Origin: Akkermansiaceae bacterium
Lineage (GTDB): Bacteria > Verrucomicrobiota > Verrucomicrobiia > Verrucomicrobiales > Akkermansiaceae
Assembly (NCBI GenBank): GCA_024233115.1
Contig: JACKQB010000002.1
Span: 682,001-746,000, forward strand
Direction: 5' to 3'
DNA length: 64,000 nucleotides
Each line of letters opens with the position of its first letter. Position 1 is the stretch's first letter. The notes below the pieces were generated by a model. That model did not search any database. It saw nothing but the letters and a program-made list of their open reading frames with translations, and was not told where the DNA came from. The position numbers and the translations under genes were made by a program. Of this stretch, positions 24,540-33,224 are shown one piece after another.

Positions 24540-25037
24540 TTAGGGGGTCCAGTCCTTGATGCGGTCGGCTTGGGCTGCGAACAGGGCATCCGTGCTGTCG
24601 TGGATCTCGATGGTGTTGATGGTGTCGCCCTGGCCGATGGAGTCGACCACCCCCTGCCCTTCGGTCACTTCACCGAATACGGTGTGTTTGCCATCGAGGT
24701 GGGGCGTGGGGCCGTGGGTGATGAAGAACTGGGAGCCGTTGGTGTTGGGTCCGGCGTTGGCCATGGAGAGGATACCCGCCTTGTCGTGCTTGAGGTGTGG
24801 TTTGCACTCACACTCGAACTTGTAGCCGGGGCCGCCCATACCGGTGCCGGTGGGGTCGCCGCCCTGGATCATAAAGTTGGGGATCACGCGGTGAAATACG
24901 AGGCCGTTGTAGAAACCACGACTCGCGAGGTTCAGAAAGCTGGCGCAGGTAACTTCGGTATCGGCAGCAAACATGCGGATCTTGATGTCGCCCTTGCTGG
25001 TGTTCATGGTAATGTTGATGTCTTTGATATCGCTCAT
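24540..25037 (-). CDS. Cyclophilin-type peptidyl-prolyl cis-trans isomerase
   Basis: This protein is 165 residues from the ATG at 25037 (MSDIKDINITMNTSKGDI). Longer readings from 25214 add unrelated sequence that overlaps the divergent gene. The active-site set is complete: FHRVIPNFMIQGGDPTG (Arg, Phe, Met, Gln), ILSMANAGPNTNGSQFFIT, and HTVFGEV with the His/Phe pocket. The tryptophan that binds cyclosporin is not in its usual HLDGKHTVFG position. It lacks a signal peptide, so it is a cytoplasmic folding helper of the PpiB type. It lies 68 bp upstream of yaaA on the same strand. Confidence 0.93.
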   Translation of the reverse strand: MSDIKDINITMNTSKGDIKIRMFAADTEVTCASFLNLASRGFYNGLVFHRVIPNFMIQGGDPTGTGMGGPGYKFECECKPHLKHDKAGILSMANAGPNTNGSQFFITHGPTPHLDGKHTVFGEVTEGQGVVDSIGQGDTINTIEIHDSTDALFAAQADRIKDWTP

Positions 25038-25129
25038 GTCGCGGGAAGAAAAACCACGCTGGCGACAAATTGCACGGACTTTTTTTAGTAAGGGGCTGAA
25101 TATCTCATTCTCATTTCCGTCCAACTTGC

Positions 25130-25519
25130 ATGACTCAGTCATTATTATCCTATTTGATTGTCCTCCTTTCATTGTTTCTAGCCCCCTCCACTTATGCAAC
25201 CGAACCTGGATCAACCTTAAGTAAAGAAGATGCGATTACGATTATTGCCACATTAGAAAGGTCCCATACCCGTCACTATCAGGTAATCCATATTGCCGAT
25301 GGATCGCAGTGTGATAAATCTGGTTTTAGGCATGACCATGCCAAAAAAATCAGTTTCTACGGGCCAAAAGACGACCGGGACACATCTCGAACCCTGAGAC
25401 ACCTGACCATGCTCTATTCCAATGAGTATGGCTGGTATCTGCAGCGCGCTGGTGATGACGCGAGAGGCTTCTTCCTTGAAATCAGTTCCCAGAAGCAGGG
25501 ACGTGTGTTTGTGAGGTAA
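25130..25519 (+). CDS. Small secreted hypothetical protein
   Basis: This 129-residue protein has a clear signal peptide (MTQSLLSYLIVLLSLFLAPSTYA, cleaved near residue 23). The mature part of about 105 residues has two parts: ITIIATLERSHTRHYQVIHIADGSQCDKSG and RTLRHLTMLYSNEYGWYLQRAGDDARGFFLEISSQKQGRVFVR. It has a single cysteine. I recognise no family. It is divergent from the cyclophilin gene (93 bp between starts) and precedes the dehydroquinate-synthase-like gene by 45 bp, so the two may be cotranscribed. Confidence 0.6.
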   Translation: MTQSLLSYLIVLLSLFLAPSTYATEPGSTLSKEDAITIIATLERSHTRHYQVIHIADGSQCDKSGFRHDHAKKISFYGPKDDRDTSRTLRHLTMLYSNEYGWYLQRAGDDARGFFLEISSQKQGRVFVR

Positions 25520-25564
25520 GGGGTTGGAATTCTTGTCATTTTAGACTAATATTCCACCTCCCAC

Positions 25565-26740
25565 GTGCGTATCAACATCATGCAAGGCAAGGATTTCGAC
25601 ATCAGAATCAACAGCACCCACCGGATTCGCTTCACGCGCGATGCCTTTTCGGTGACGAACCGTATGCTCATTGATCTGCTCGAAACCAATGGTCACGCCA
25701 AGGTGATTGTTTTTATCGATAGCGGCGTCGCCGTGGCATTCCCCGGGCTGGAGAATCAAGTAAACGACTACCTCGAACGCATGCCCGGCTTTGTGTCGCG
25801 CGGCACGGTCGTGCAGACCGGAGGAGAATGCTGCAAACGGGATTCCCACACCCTGCAGGCTGCGTGGGACAAGATCGAAGACGCTGGCATTGACCGGCAT
25901 TCGTATGTGATCTGCATCGGCGGTGGGGCTTATCTCGATGTCATCGGACTGGCAGCCGCAACCGCCCACCGCGGGATCCGACTGGTCCGTTTTCCAACCA
26001 CCACACTGGCCCAGGACGACAGCGGAGTGGGCGTTAAAAACGGCATCAACGCCTACGGCAAAAAGAACTTTCTGGGAACCTTCGCCGTGCCCTACGCCGT
26101 GGTGAATGATTTCTCATTCCTGCACGGCCAGCCCGAGGCCGAGCGCCGTGCCGGTATTGTCGAGGCGGTCAAGGTTGCCCTCGTCAAGGACGCCGCCTTT
26201 TTCCACTGGATTGAGGATCACTGTGACAAACTTACCGGGCTTCATCCGCACACGCTGGAAGAGACGGTGGAACGCTCCGCCCTGCTGCATGCCGCCCACA
26301 TCGCCTACGGCGGGGATCCGTTTGAGTCGGGCAGTAGCCGACCACTCGATTTCGGTCACTGGGCGGCGCACAAGATGGAGCAGCTCACCGATTTTGAGCT
26401 GAGCCATGCCGAGGCTGTTGGTGTGGGGGTGGCCTTGGACACCATTTACTCGTGGAAAACGGGTCGACTCGGTGAGGCCTCTGCGATGCGGGTCCTGGCA
26501 GTGCTGAAAAAGCTCCGGCTGCCCACCTGGCACGAGTCGTTGGAAATGCAGACCGCGGAAGGAATGCGCTCCGTGTTTGTGGGACTCGAGGAATTCCGCG
26601 AGCATCTCGGTGGCGAACTCACTGTTCTGCTGCTGCGTGATATCGGCAAGGGTGAGGATGTGCACTCGATGGATACCCAGCTGCTCGATGAATGCATCGA
26701 TTGGCTGAAGCTGGATGCCGATATTACCACCACGGCCTAA
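25565..26740 (+). CDS. 3-dehydroquinate-synthase-like sugar phosphate cyclase (possibly EboD-type)
   Basis: This 391-residue protein has the NAD-binding motif VICIGGGAYLDVIGLAAATAHRGIRLVRFPTTTLAQDDSG. Zinc ligands fit Glu in AGIVEAVKVALVKD, His in RPLDFGHWAAHKME and His in FELSHAEAVGVG. It therefore retains the dehydroquinate synthase catalytic frame. It departs from housekeeping AroB in reading DSGVGVKNGIN-YGKKNFLGTF where AroB has DSSVGGKTGIN. The variant resembles what I recall of EboD cyclases from the ebo/EDB operon, which exports a precursor to the cell surface. No other ebo genes are adjacent here, so the reaction is uncertain. It could still serve shikimate synthesis. Confidence 0.8.
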   Translation: MRINIMQGKDFDIRINSTHRIRFTRDAFSVTNRMLIDLLETNGHAKVIVFIDSGVAVAFPGLENQVNDYLERMPGFVSRGTVVQTGGECCKRDSHTLQAAWDKIEDAGIDRHSYVICIGGGAYLDVIGLAAATAHRGIRLVRFPTTTLAQDDSGVGVKNGINAYGKKNFLGTFAVPYAVVNDFSFLHGQPEAERRAGIVEAVKVALVKDAAFFHWIEDHCDKLTGLHPHTLEETVERSALLHAAHIAYGGDPFESGSSRPLDFGHWAAHKMEQLTDFELSHAEAVGVGVALDTIYSWKTGRLGEASAMRVLAVLKKLRLPTWHESLEMQTAEGMRSVFVGLEEFREHLGGELTVLLLRDIGKGEDVHSMDTQLLDECIDWLKLDADITTTA

Positions 26741-27708
26741 AACCACTTCAGCCGCTTGAACAGGTAGATTTGGAACGCGACGATGCCAAACAGGAAGGCG
26801 CAGAAAATCACAAAAGCGTATTCGTTGTCAGCCCCGGGAATGCCCCCGACATTTATCCCCAACAAACCTGTTAGAAACCCGAGAGGCAAAAACACGGCGG
26901 CAATCACCGAGAGCATGTACATGTTTTTGTTAAGCCTGTCAGAAAGTATGTTGGCCAGCTCGTCTTTGACAATTTGCGCCCTCTCCCGGATAGCATCCAA
27001 ATCCTCCAGGTAACGGGTCACACGGTTATAGTTTTCCTGGAGTTGACGGCGATGCCGGTCTTCAAGCCAGCTGACATCCGACATGCGGAGCTGGTCGACC
27101 GCGTCACGCTGCGGCACCATGTATCTACGGAACATAATCGCTTGTTTCCGCACATCAATGATGGCTTCCCGCAACGACACATCGACGGATTCCAGCAGTG
27201 ACTCCTCGATATCATCGGTCGTTTCGTCCAGCTCCGTGAGCACGGGTTCGATACGCTTGAACAAGCGTGATAGCAACATGCAGACAAGATGCCCGGCATC
27301 CTTGGGCCCCTTGCCAGCCTTGATACTTTCCTCAATATCGCGCACAGCCTTCAGCCTTCGGCGGCGCACGCTGATAACACGATGCTTTTCCACCCACAAT
27401 CGGATCGAAACCATATCCTCGGGGTCGGCATTTTCATTCAAATTCACCCCCCTTAAAATCATCATCGCGCCATCCTTGATCTGAATCATACGCGGACGCG
27501 TCTCCTCCTCTAACAAAGCATCGATAATATAGGGATCGAGGTGGGCGATCTCCCCTTCCAACCATGTGCGTGTTTCCGGCTGGTTGACATCCATGTGGAT
27601 CCAGACCAGCCCATCACCGTCGGGCACCTGGTGCGTGCTGTCGCCCGTGAGTGACCGACCACCTCCTTTTCCATCGAACTGATAGGCTAATAAAGCATGT
27701 TGGCTCAT
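26737..27708 (-). CDS. zntB: CorA-superfamily zinc/magnesium transporter, ZntB-type
   Basis: This protein is 323 residues from the ATG at 27708 (MSQHALLAYQFDGKGGG). A start at 27849 is improbable because of its low-complexity leader. The N-terminal two-thirds is the funnel domain, with a long helical bundle at about 160-265. Two membrane helices at the end flank the pore motif GINVGGIPG, the GxN signature in the form typical of ZntB rather than CorA (GMN). It therefore probably moves Zn2+, coupled to protons in characterised members. Its stop overlaps the stop of the converging cyclase gene by three or four bases. Confidence 0.85.
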   Translation of the reverse strand: MSQHALLAYQFDGKGGGRSLTGDSTHQVPDGDGLVWIHMDVNQPETRTWLEGEIAHLDPYIIDALLEEETRPRMIQIKDGAMMILRGVNLNENADPEDMVSIRLWVEKHRVISVRRRRLKAVRDIEESIKAGKGPKDAGHLVCMLLSRLFKRIEPVLTELDETTDDIEESLLESVDVSLREAIIDVRKQAIMFRRYMVPQRDAVDQLRMSDVSWLEDRHRRQLQENYNRVTRYLEDLDAIRERAQIVKDELANILSDRLNKNMYMLSVIAAVFLPLGFLTGLLGINVGGIPGADNEYAFVIFCAFLFGIVAFQIYLFKRLKWF

Positions 27709-27976
27709 AAGATGATGGGGGATTGTTTGATGTAAAGATCCCGTTGCGGGACTGGTATTTCGATATGGGAATCTTGGAATTTTCTCCAGATGGAAAAAGG
27801 CATCACTGCGGGGACTCTTCCGGCCGTCCATGACATCCACTCCCCCCACACGCGAGGGTCAATAACCAGGGTGAGGTGGTTTATCACTGGGTCATCCTAT
27901 CCATTTTATCGTATTTCGGCGATGCAAATATGCGAGGAGCTTTCTTATTGCTTCTGATGTTGCTGGGGTTGCTGGG

Positions 27977-28009
27977 GTTGCCGACAGCTTGCAAAGCTGT
28001 CCTACTTTA
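27977..28009 (-). repeat. Single arm of the 3662-3766 palindromic repeat family
   Basis: The complement reads TAAAGTAGG, then a variant of ACTTTGTAAGTTG, then CCGGCAAC-like bases. It differs from the arms at 3662-3766 at about six positions. The RNase HIII stop codon overlaps its edge. A GC-rich CTGGGGTTG triplication precedes it at about 27960-27977. Confidence 0.5.
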
Positions 28010-28912
28010 GACCTCCTTTGCCGTCTTGAAATGCATCTTGGCTACCTTGGGCAGAATCTCATCGCCATGCACAGCGATGAGTTCGCGGGCGGCACCAAGG
28101 ACGTGGGGGCCGGCACCGAGAGGGATCGTGACCCCGGATTTTTCACTGGCTGAGCTGATCCACTGGACAAAACGCTCCCGGGCTAGGATGGAGGCGGCGG
28201 CAACGGCGACATCACTTTCGCCTTTGGTCCGCTGTTGCAGGTCAATTTTGACCCCGTGACGCGCAAGCTCTTTTTCCAATACCTCCTTGCGGGCAAACTG
28301 GTCACTGAGTGCCCGGGGGCAAGCGGGCACCTTTTCGGCTAGACTGCGGATCACCCGGGCGTGGCCCCATGCCAGTAGCCGGTTCAAATTCCTAAACGAG
28401 CCATACATCTCGTTGTAGCGCTCGGGGCCAATGCTCACCACTTCATACTTCACACCGCGTGTGGCGCGGATCGTTTCCGCCAGCCTGGCAATCCTGGCCG
28501 CACTGGTGATGCGTTTGCTGTCCATCACACCGGCGTCCAATAACGCACGGGTCGATGAGGCATCGGTGTAGGCACCTGCAATGACCAGGGGGCCGAAAAA
28601 GTCCCCTTTGCCACTCTCATCAACGCCGATATGCGGTTCAAACATTTCAGGCTCGTTGACCTCCTCATACCCGAGCCTCGCCTCACCTAACACAAGGGGT
28701 TCTAACGTAAACTTCACAAAGTCCTCCGTCTCCTTCCCCTGGACTAAAACCTTGGGGCCTTTTTCATAAACGGTGACGTTCAGCTTTCCTTTTTTCGCAG
28801 AGAAACAGGTATAGGGTTTGGTTTTGAATTCAAAGCCCCCTTCTTCAAGGATGGCCCGGATCGTAGCCACATCCGCCGGCCTGATAGGCATGGTATAACT
28901 TGCTAGACTCAT
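28007..28912 (-). CDS. rnhC: Ribonuclease HIII
   Basis: This 301-residue protein has an N-terminal TBP-like substrate-binding domain (about 15-75), typical of RNase HIII and absent from RNase HII. The catalytic domain follows with GVDESGKGDFFGPLVIAGAY (Asp98, Glu99, and Asp104 in the DEDE set), VMDSKRI (Asp131 region) and DVAVAAASILARERF. It cuts the RNA strand of RNA/DNA hybrids. It is one of a cluster of three minus-strand genes: its start overlaps the stop of the class IV aminotransferase gene by four bases (ATGA). Confidence 0.93.
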   Translation of the reverse strand: MSLASYTMPIRPADVATIRAILEEGGFEFKTKPYTCFSAKKGKLNVTVYEKGPKVLVQGKETEDFVKFTLEPLVLGEARLGYEEVNEPEMFEPHIGVDESGKGDFFGPLVIAGAYTDASSTRALLDAGVMDSKRITSAARIARLAETIRATRGVKYEVVSIGPERYNEMYGSFRNLNRLLAWGHARVIRSLAEKVPACPRALSDQFARKEVLEKELARHGVKIDLQQRTKGESDVAVAAASILARERFVQWISSASEKSGVTIPLGAGPHVLGAARELIAVHGDEILPKVAKMHFKTAKEV

Positions 28913-29751
28913 ATCCCCAATTGTTGTTTCACCAGGGTTTTGTAAGCAGCCGCGAGTTGCGCCGTCACCGGCCCCGCTGCCTCACGGTCGTCATTGAGCA
29001 TCCTGGCGGGCTGGACTTCGCGCGTCGAGCTGGTGATGAATATCTCATCAGCCTCCCTGACATCGGCCTCACCGAGCACGGATTCGTGACAGGGAATGCC
29101 TTCTTTTTCACAGAGTTCGATTACCCATGCCCTCGTCACCCCCGCCAGACAACCACTGGAAAGCGATGGCGTTTTTACCTTTCCTTCCTTCACCACAAAC
29201 AGATTCGACATCGCCCCTTCAGCAACGATCCCCCGTGAGTTTAGAACCAGTGCTTCGTCGGCACCGGCCTCGATCGCCTGCCTGTATGCCATCACATGGC
29301 ATGCGTAGGAGGCGGATTTTATCCCGGCCATGGTGGAGCTTTCATCACAGCCATGCTGACCCACTACCAACTTTGCCATCCCGGCGGGCTCGGCCTGATG
29401 CACTGCGGTGATGATCACACTTCCCTCCGCGCCGCCCCCATGGAGAGGATTGACTCCGCCTGTGACCGAAACCCTGACCCTGGCACGACCGGAGGCCAGG
29501 TCATTTGCAGCGATAACCCAGGTCATGGCTTTTTTAATCACCTCCTGGGAAGGTGTGGCCAGTCCTAGAATCCCGGCTGATTCCATAAGCCGACTGTGAT
29601 GCCTGTCGTAGGCGAATACCCTGCCCCGGTAGGCACACATGGTTTCGAACACACCCAGGCCCACGGTGAGTCCCAGGTCAAAAGGCGACACCCGCACCTC
29701 ATCCGCAGACATCAGCTCGCCATTCATCCACACTGTAGGGGTCTCGCTCAT
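28909..29751 (-). CDS. Class IV PLP-dependent aminotransferase (IlvE/DAAT/PabC family)
   Basis: This 280-residue protein has fold type IV marks: SPFDLGLTVGLGVFETMCAYRGRVFAYDRHHSRL, the PLP lysine in AGIKSASYACHV (Lys145), EALVLNSRGIVAEGAMSNLFVV, and FITSSTREVQPA near the end. It could be a branched-chain, D-amino-acid or 4-amino-4-deoxychorismate-type enzyme; the short length and ETMCAYRG suit the PabC/DAAT branch. The class III aminotransferase upstream stops 25 bp before it, and rnhC overlaps it downstream. The window gives no direct pathway link. Confidence 0.88.
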   Translation of the reverse strand: MSETPTVWMNGELMSADEVRVSPFDLGLTVGLGVFETMCAYRGRVFAYDRHHSRLMESAGILGLATPSQEVIKKAMTWVIAANDLASGRARVRVSVTGGVNPLHGGGAEGSVIITAVHQAEPAGMAKLVVGQHGCDESSTMAGIKSASYACHVMAYRQAIEAGADEALVLNSRGIVAEGAMSNLFVVKEGKVKTPSLSSGCLAGVTRAWVIELCEKEGIPCHESVLGEADVREADEIFITSSTREVQPARMLNDDREAAGPVTAQLAAAYKTLVKQQLGI

Positions 29752-29776
29752 CGGCTGCTACTATCGGCTTAGAAAA

Positions 29777-31069
29777 CTAACGGTCAAGAGCTCTCTGAAG
29801 TTGTAGCACCACGAAAGTGGCCTCGGCGTCGGTCATCACAAACGGCGGTGTCAACCCCAACACATTACCATGGGGCCCCCCAGCCAAGAGGATAACCCCC
29901 CTTTTCAACAGATCGCTGATCACCTGGGCGGCAATATCACCGGCTGGCGAACCGTCGGGATGCCTTAGTTCCACCCCAAGCATGAGCCCCCTGCCGCGCA
30001 CATCATAAACATAGCGGCTCTTCAAGCCCCGCAGCAGCTCTTTGAGCAAAGTGCCAAGACCTGTCACATTGTTTAACACCCTCGGTTCTGCATGTTTTTT
30101 TAATGAGGCCAAAGCCATTGCACAGCCTACTGGATTCCCCAGGAAAGTACTGGTGTGCAATGCCTCGCCCCCGGATTCGGGCCACGCATCCATCACCTGG
30201 GATTTTCCGACACAGGCCGAAATGGGATAGCCTCCACTCATCGCCTTTCCGATACAGATGATATCGGGGACAACGCCTTCCCAGTCGCAGGCAAACAACT
30301 TACCTGTCCGATTGAGACCAGTAAAAATCTCGTCGAAAATCAACAGGGCTCCATTTTTCGCACACCAATGCTTCAGCATGGTTAGAAACCCGTCCGGCGG
30401 CACGACCTCCCCCCCGCGCCCTTGGATTGGCTCCACAAGGATTGCCCCGATGTTGCCAGCATCGAAGGCCTGCAATTGCCCGGCGAGCCGCTTCAAGTCC
30501 TCATCCCTGGTAGGAAAATCCAGGGTATTCCTGACAGGTGCCATCTGGTCCTCGAAAGGCTCGCGGAATTTATCAAAGCCTCCCCCGAGCAGGGCACCAT
30601 ATCCCAAACCGTGATATGCATTCTCAAAACTCAGGATACCGCTTTTACCCGTGGCTAACAGCGCGGTTTTCATCGCCGTCTCCACAGCTTCAAAACCCGA
30701 GTTACTCAAGGTGGTTTTGCCGACCCCTTCACCCCAACGCTCAAAGGTCATCGCCGACAACTGTTTGCATACCTCCACCTTGAGTGCCGTGGGATGGACA
30801 TCTCCCATGCCGTGCACCAGTTCCGCCGACTGCTTGCGCATCGCCTCCGCCGACCAGCCGTGGCCTAGCCCCGCGACACCAAAGGCAGAGGTCAGATCAA
30901 GGAAACAATTACCATCGACATCCCAGACGTTGGCCCGGTCAGCCCGCTGCCAGAAAACAGGCCAATCGTCAGTGGTGTAGGTGACGTTTCTGCACTCATA
31001 ACGGTTCAGCTCGGCCGCGAGTGCGAGCGATTGGGGGCCGGGGATCGCCGTGCGTAGCAGGGGAAGCAT
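29777..31069 (-). CDS. Class III PLP-dependent aminotransferase
   Basis: This protein is 430 residues from the ATG at 31069 (MLPLLRTAIPGPQSLALAAEL). A start at 31234 would overlap the mscS gene. Fold type I, class III marks are WDVDGNCFLDLTSAFGVAGLGH, LSNSGFEAVETAMKTALLATG, FENAYHGLGYGALLGG, LLIFDEIFTGLNRTGKLFACD, the PLP lysine in IICIGKAMSGGYPIS, and HTSTFLGNPVGCA. It resembles 4-aminobutyrate or ornithine/acetylornithine-type enzymes that use omega-amino groups. The substrate is undecided. It is probably cotranscribed with the class IV enzyme and rnhC. Confidence 0.88.
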   Translation of the reverse strand: MLPLLRTAIPGPQSLALAAELNRYECRNVTYTTDDWPVFWQRADRANVWDVDGNCFLDLTSAFGVAGLGHGWSAEAMRKQSAELVHGMGDVHPTALKVEVCKQLSAMTFERWGEGVGKTTLSNSGFEAVETAMKTALLATGKSGILSFENAYHGLGYGALLGGGFDKFREPFEDQMAPVRNTLDFPTRDEDLKRLAGQLQAFDAGNIGAILVEPIQGRGGEVVPPDGFLTMLKHWCAKNGALLIFDEIFTGLNRTGKLFACDWEGVVPDIICIGKAMSGGYPISACVGKSQVMDAWPESGGEALHTSTFLGNPVGCAMALASLKKHAEPRVLNNVTGLGTLLKELLRGLKSRYVYDVRGRGLMLGVELRHPDGSPAGDIAAQVISDLLKRGVILLAGGPHGNVLGLTPPFVMTDAEATFVVLQLQRALDR

Positions 31070-31177
31070 GGGAGGATTGTACCCTACTATCAAACGGTGT
31101 CGAGTCGGGGCTGCACTCTCTTTTAGGAAGGCTTTGGGGTTGCCTCCCCATAATCCAGGGCTTAACAACACCCCGTC

Positions 31178-32002
31178 ATGAATATAGACATCGAAAAAAT
31201 ATCCCAACAAGTCACCGAACTCGGCACCACCCACGGCCTGAAGCTCCTCTCCGCCATCGTCGCCCTATGGATCGGCTGGAAAATCGTCAACCTGCTCTGC
31301 AAAGGACTGCGTAAATGGTTTGATAAAACCGATTTCGACGAAGCCCTGGAAACGTTCATCCACAGCCTGGTCTCCATGGGACTCAAGGTGATCCTCATTA
31401 TCACCTGCGCGGGTATCGCCGGATTCCCCACCACGTCCTTTGTCGCAATCCTCGGCGCCGCCGGTCTTGCGGTCGGCATGGCCCTCTCGGGCACCCTACA
31501 GAACTTTGCGGGTGGTGTGCTGATCCTCATCCTCAAGCCATTCAAGGTAGGCGACTTCATTGAGACGCAGGGCCACAGCGGAAAAGTCCGCAGCATCCAG
31601 ATCTTCAACACCGTGATCAATACCGGTGACAACAAACGGATCATCCTGCCCAACGGCCCTGTGGCAACCGGTTCGCTGATCAACTACTCCGCAGAGGACA
31701 AGCGCCGCGTCGACTTTATCTTCGGCATCGGCTACGACGATAACATCGACCAGGCGAAAAGCGTGCTCAGGTCACTGATCGAGGCCGATCCGAGAATTGA
31801 TCAAGACCCGGAGCCGTTTATTGCAGTCCACGCCCTCGCCGACAGCTCGGTGAACCTGGTCGTGCGCGTCTGGACCAACTCATCCGACTACTGGGGGGTG
31901 TTTTTCGACCTTAACGAGAATGTGAAAAAGACCTTCGATCAAGAAGGCATCTCCTTCCCTTATCCACAGACCGACGTGCACCTGCACAGGACCGAAGGGT
32001 AA
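31178..32002 (+). CDS. mscS: Small-conductance mechanosensitive channel (MscS)
   Basis: This 274-residue protein has three membrane segments (about 15-35, 65-85, 90-115). The pore helix TM3 carries GAAGLAVGMALSGTLQNFAGGVLILILKPFKVGDFIE, the canonical glycine/alanine-packed sequence. It is followed by the beta domain (VRSIQIFNTVINTGDNKRIILPNG) and the C-terminal alpha/beta domain. It opens under membrane tension to release solutes on hypo-osmotic shock, which suits a marine organism. Divergent from the aminotransferase gene, it ends just before a strong terminator at 32041. Confidence 0.95.
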   Translation: MNIDIEKISQQVTELGTTHGLKLLSAIVALWIGWKIVNLLCKGLRKWFDKTDFDEALETFIHSLVSMGLKVILIITCAGIAGFPTTSFVAILGAAGLAVGMALSGTLQNFAGGVLILILKPFKVGDFIETQGHSGKVRSIQIFNTVINTGDNKRIILPNGPVATGSLINYSAEDKRRVDFIFGIGYDDNIDQAKSVLRSLIEADPRIDQDPEPFIAVHALADSSVNLVVRVWTNSSDYWGVFFDLNENVKKTFDQEGISFPYPQTDVHLHRTEG

Positions 32003-32040
32003 ATTGCAGCACCGATACATTTTTTATAATACCACCCGCA

Positions 32041-32075
32041 ACGCCACCGGCAGCCATTGCCGCGTGGCGTTTTTT
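32041..32075 (+). terminator. Rho-independent terminator after mscS
   Basis: The stem ACGCCAC-CGGCA pairs with TGCCG-C-GTGGCGT around a GCCAT loop, with one bulge, and is followed by TTTTTAT. It ends the mscS transcript 40 bp after the stop. Confidence 0.85.
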
Positions 32076-32337
32076 ATAGATATTAACCACACAATGTCAA
32101 ATAATTAACTTATCTTAACCATTTGACAGGGCAGACCAAACCGGTCAGCCTCAGCAACCACAACCGCTTTAACGTATTCATATTAAACAAGTTGATAATC
32201 TACCTCAGACATTTACCAACTCACACTTTTAATAAATCATAGGTTATTTTATGTTTTTTATAATAATAATGTTGCCTGTTTTATAAAAAAATGCATAATA
32301 CAGCCACCTTCGGGTAAGAACCCTAACTCTCACTGCA
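32076..32337 (+). promoter_or_regulatory. Long AT-rich leader upstream of a PEP-CTERM gene
   Basis: About 260 bp with no coding potential and markedly higher A+T than the surroundings, including ATTAACCACACAATG, a TTGACA-like hexamer near 32123 with no clean -10 partner, and runs such as TTTTTATAATAATAATG near 32258. It probably holds the promoter of the PEP-CTERM gene at 32338. I cannot place the elements with confidence. Confidence 0.4.
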
Positions 32338-33099
32338 ATGAAAGCCATCAAGAACCTCATCACCTGCACATTCGCCGCCGCCTTTTTGGCTGGTGACGCC
32401 ACTGCACAACAAATGTCGTTCTCCGATGCCAACCTTGTCAGCGGGACCGAACTGGAAGCTGGATCATCTTACCGATTCAGTAATGTTACATCAGGCGTGG
32501 ACGCAGTTGTCACCATCGATGCCCTGACCAACACAACGCTACTCAGTGTGGACACCTCTTCCGCCAACGCTATAGAAAACGAAGCATGGCGGCCGACTTT
32601 GGCAGGAACTGGCGGAGAGGGCCTGCACTACGCTGACTTTACTGTGATCTTTTATGCCAACGGCACCAGCAATCCCCTCGCACCGGACAGCTTTACCACC
32701 ACCGCACTCGGCAATGACCTGGGTGGAACATCAGCTGGCTTCATCATGGAGTTCGCCCAGGTTGCCGGCTATACTTCTATGATCGCTGCTGAAGAAGGGA
32801 TCGATACCATCACCTATGACGACGGCAGCAGTCTCGCCCTGGCCAGCGCCGGATCCACCTTGCTGGCTTCCTGGAACTTCGAAAACAAACCCGGATACGC
32901 GATCCGCTTCGGTTGGCAGGGAGGAAACAGAGACTCCAGCGGAAGCACCTTTGGGGCACTCATGGACAACACCTCACTTTCCAACAACAGCCCTACTGGA
33001 TCACCCGCCCCCCCCATGACCTCAGTACCGGAACCGTCATCCGTCCTACTCTTCATCCTTTCCATCTTTCCCCTCGCCCTGCGCCGCAAACGGCCGTAA
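32338..33099 (+). CDS. PEP-CTERM-anchored secreted protein
   Basis: This 253-residue protein has a signal peptide (about 1-23, ending ATAQQ) and a beta-rich, Thr/Ser/Gly-rich mature part of about 200 residues of unknown fold. It ends in the sorting signal VPEPSSVLLFILSIFPLALRRKRP: Pro-Glu-Pro, a hydrophobic helix and a basic tail. This PEP-CTERM tail is cut by an exosortase and the protein is then retained at or exported beyond the envelope, usually with exopolysaccharide genes. No exosortase or polysaccharide cluster lies in the window. The gene stands alone after a long AT-rich leader. Confidence 0.88.
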   Translation: MKAIKNLITCTFAAAFLAGDATAQQMSFSDANLVSGTELEAGSSYRFSNVTSGVDAVVTIDALTNTTLLSVDTSSANAIENEAWRPTLAGTGGEGLHYADFTVIFYANGTSNPLAPDSFTTTALGNDLGGTSAGFIMEFAQVAGYTSMIAAEEGIDTITYDDGSSLALASAGSTLLASWNFENKPGYAIRFGWQGGNRDSSGSTFGALMDNTSLSNNSPTGSPAPPMTSVPEPSSVLLFILSIFPLALRRKRP

Positions 33100-33149
33100 T
33101 CGCAGGGAAAAAACAAGCAAATGATTGTGTTTGCTGTGTGATAGTGTCC

Positions 33150-33188
33150 GGCCCCCGTATGTTGCAGCGTGCGGGGGTCGGAATCTTT
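33150..33188 (+). terminator. Weak terminator-like hairpin after the PEP-CTERM gene
   Basis: GGCCCCCG at 33150-33157 can pair with CGGGGGTC at 33172-33179 around a 14-base loop; a short T-rich run (ATCTTTT) follows. It lies between the PEP-CTERM stop and the HAD phosphatase start. Confidence 0.35.
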
Positions 33189-33224
33189 TCAGGGTATGTC
33201 TTGATCTCCACCCCGATTCCCCTG

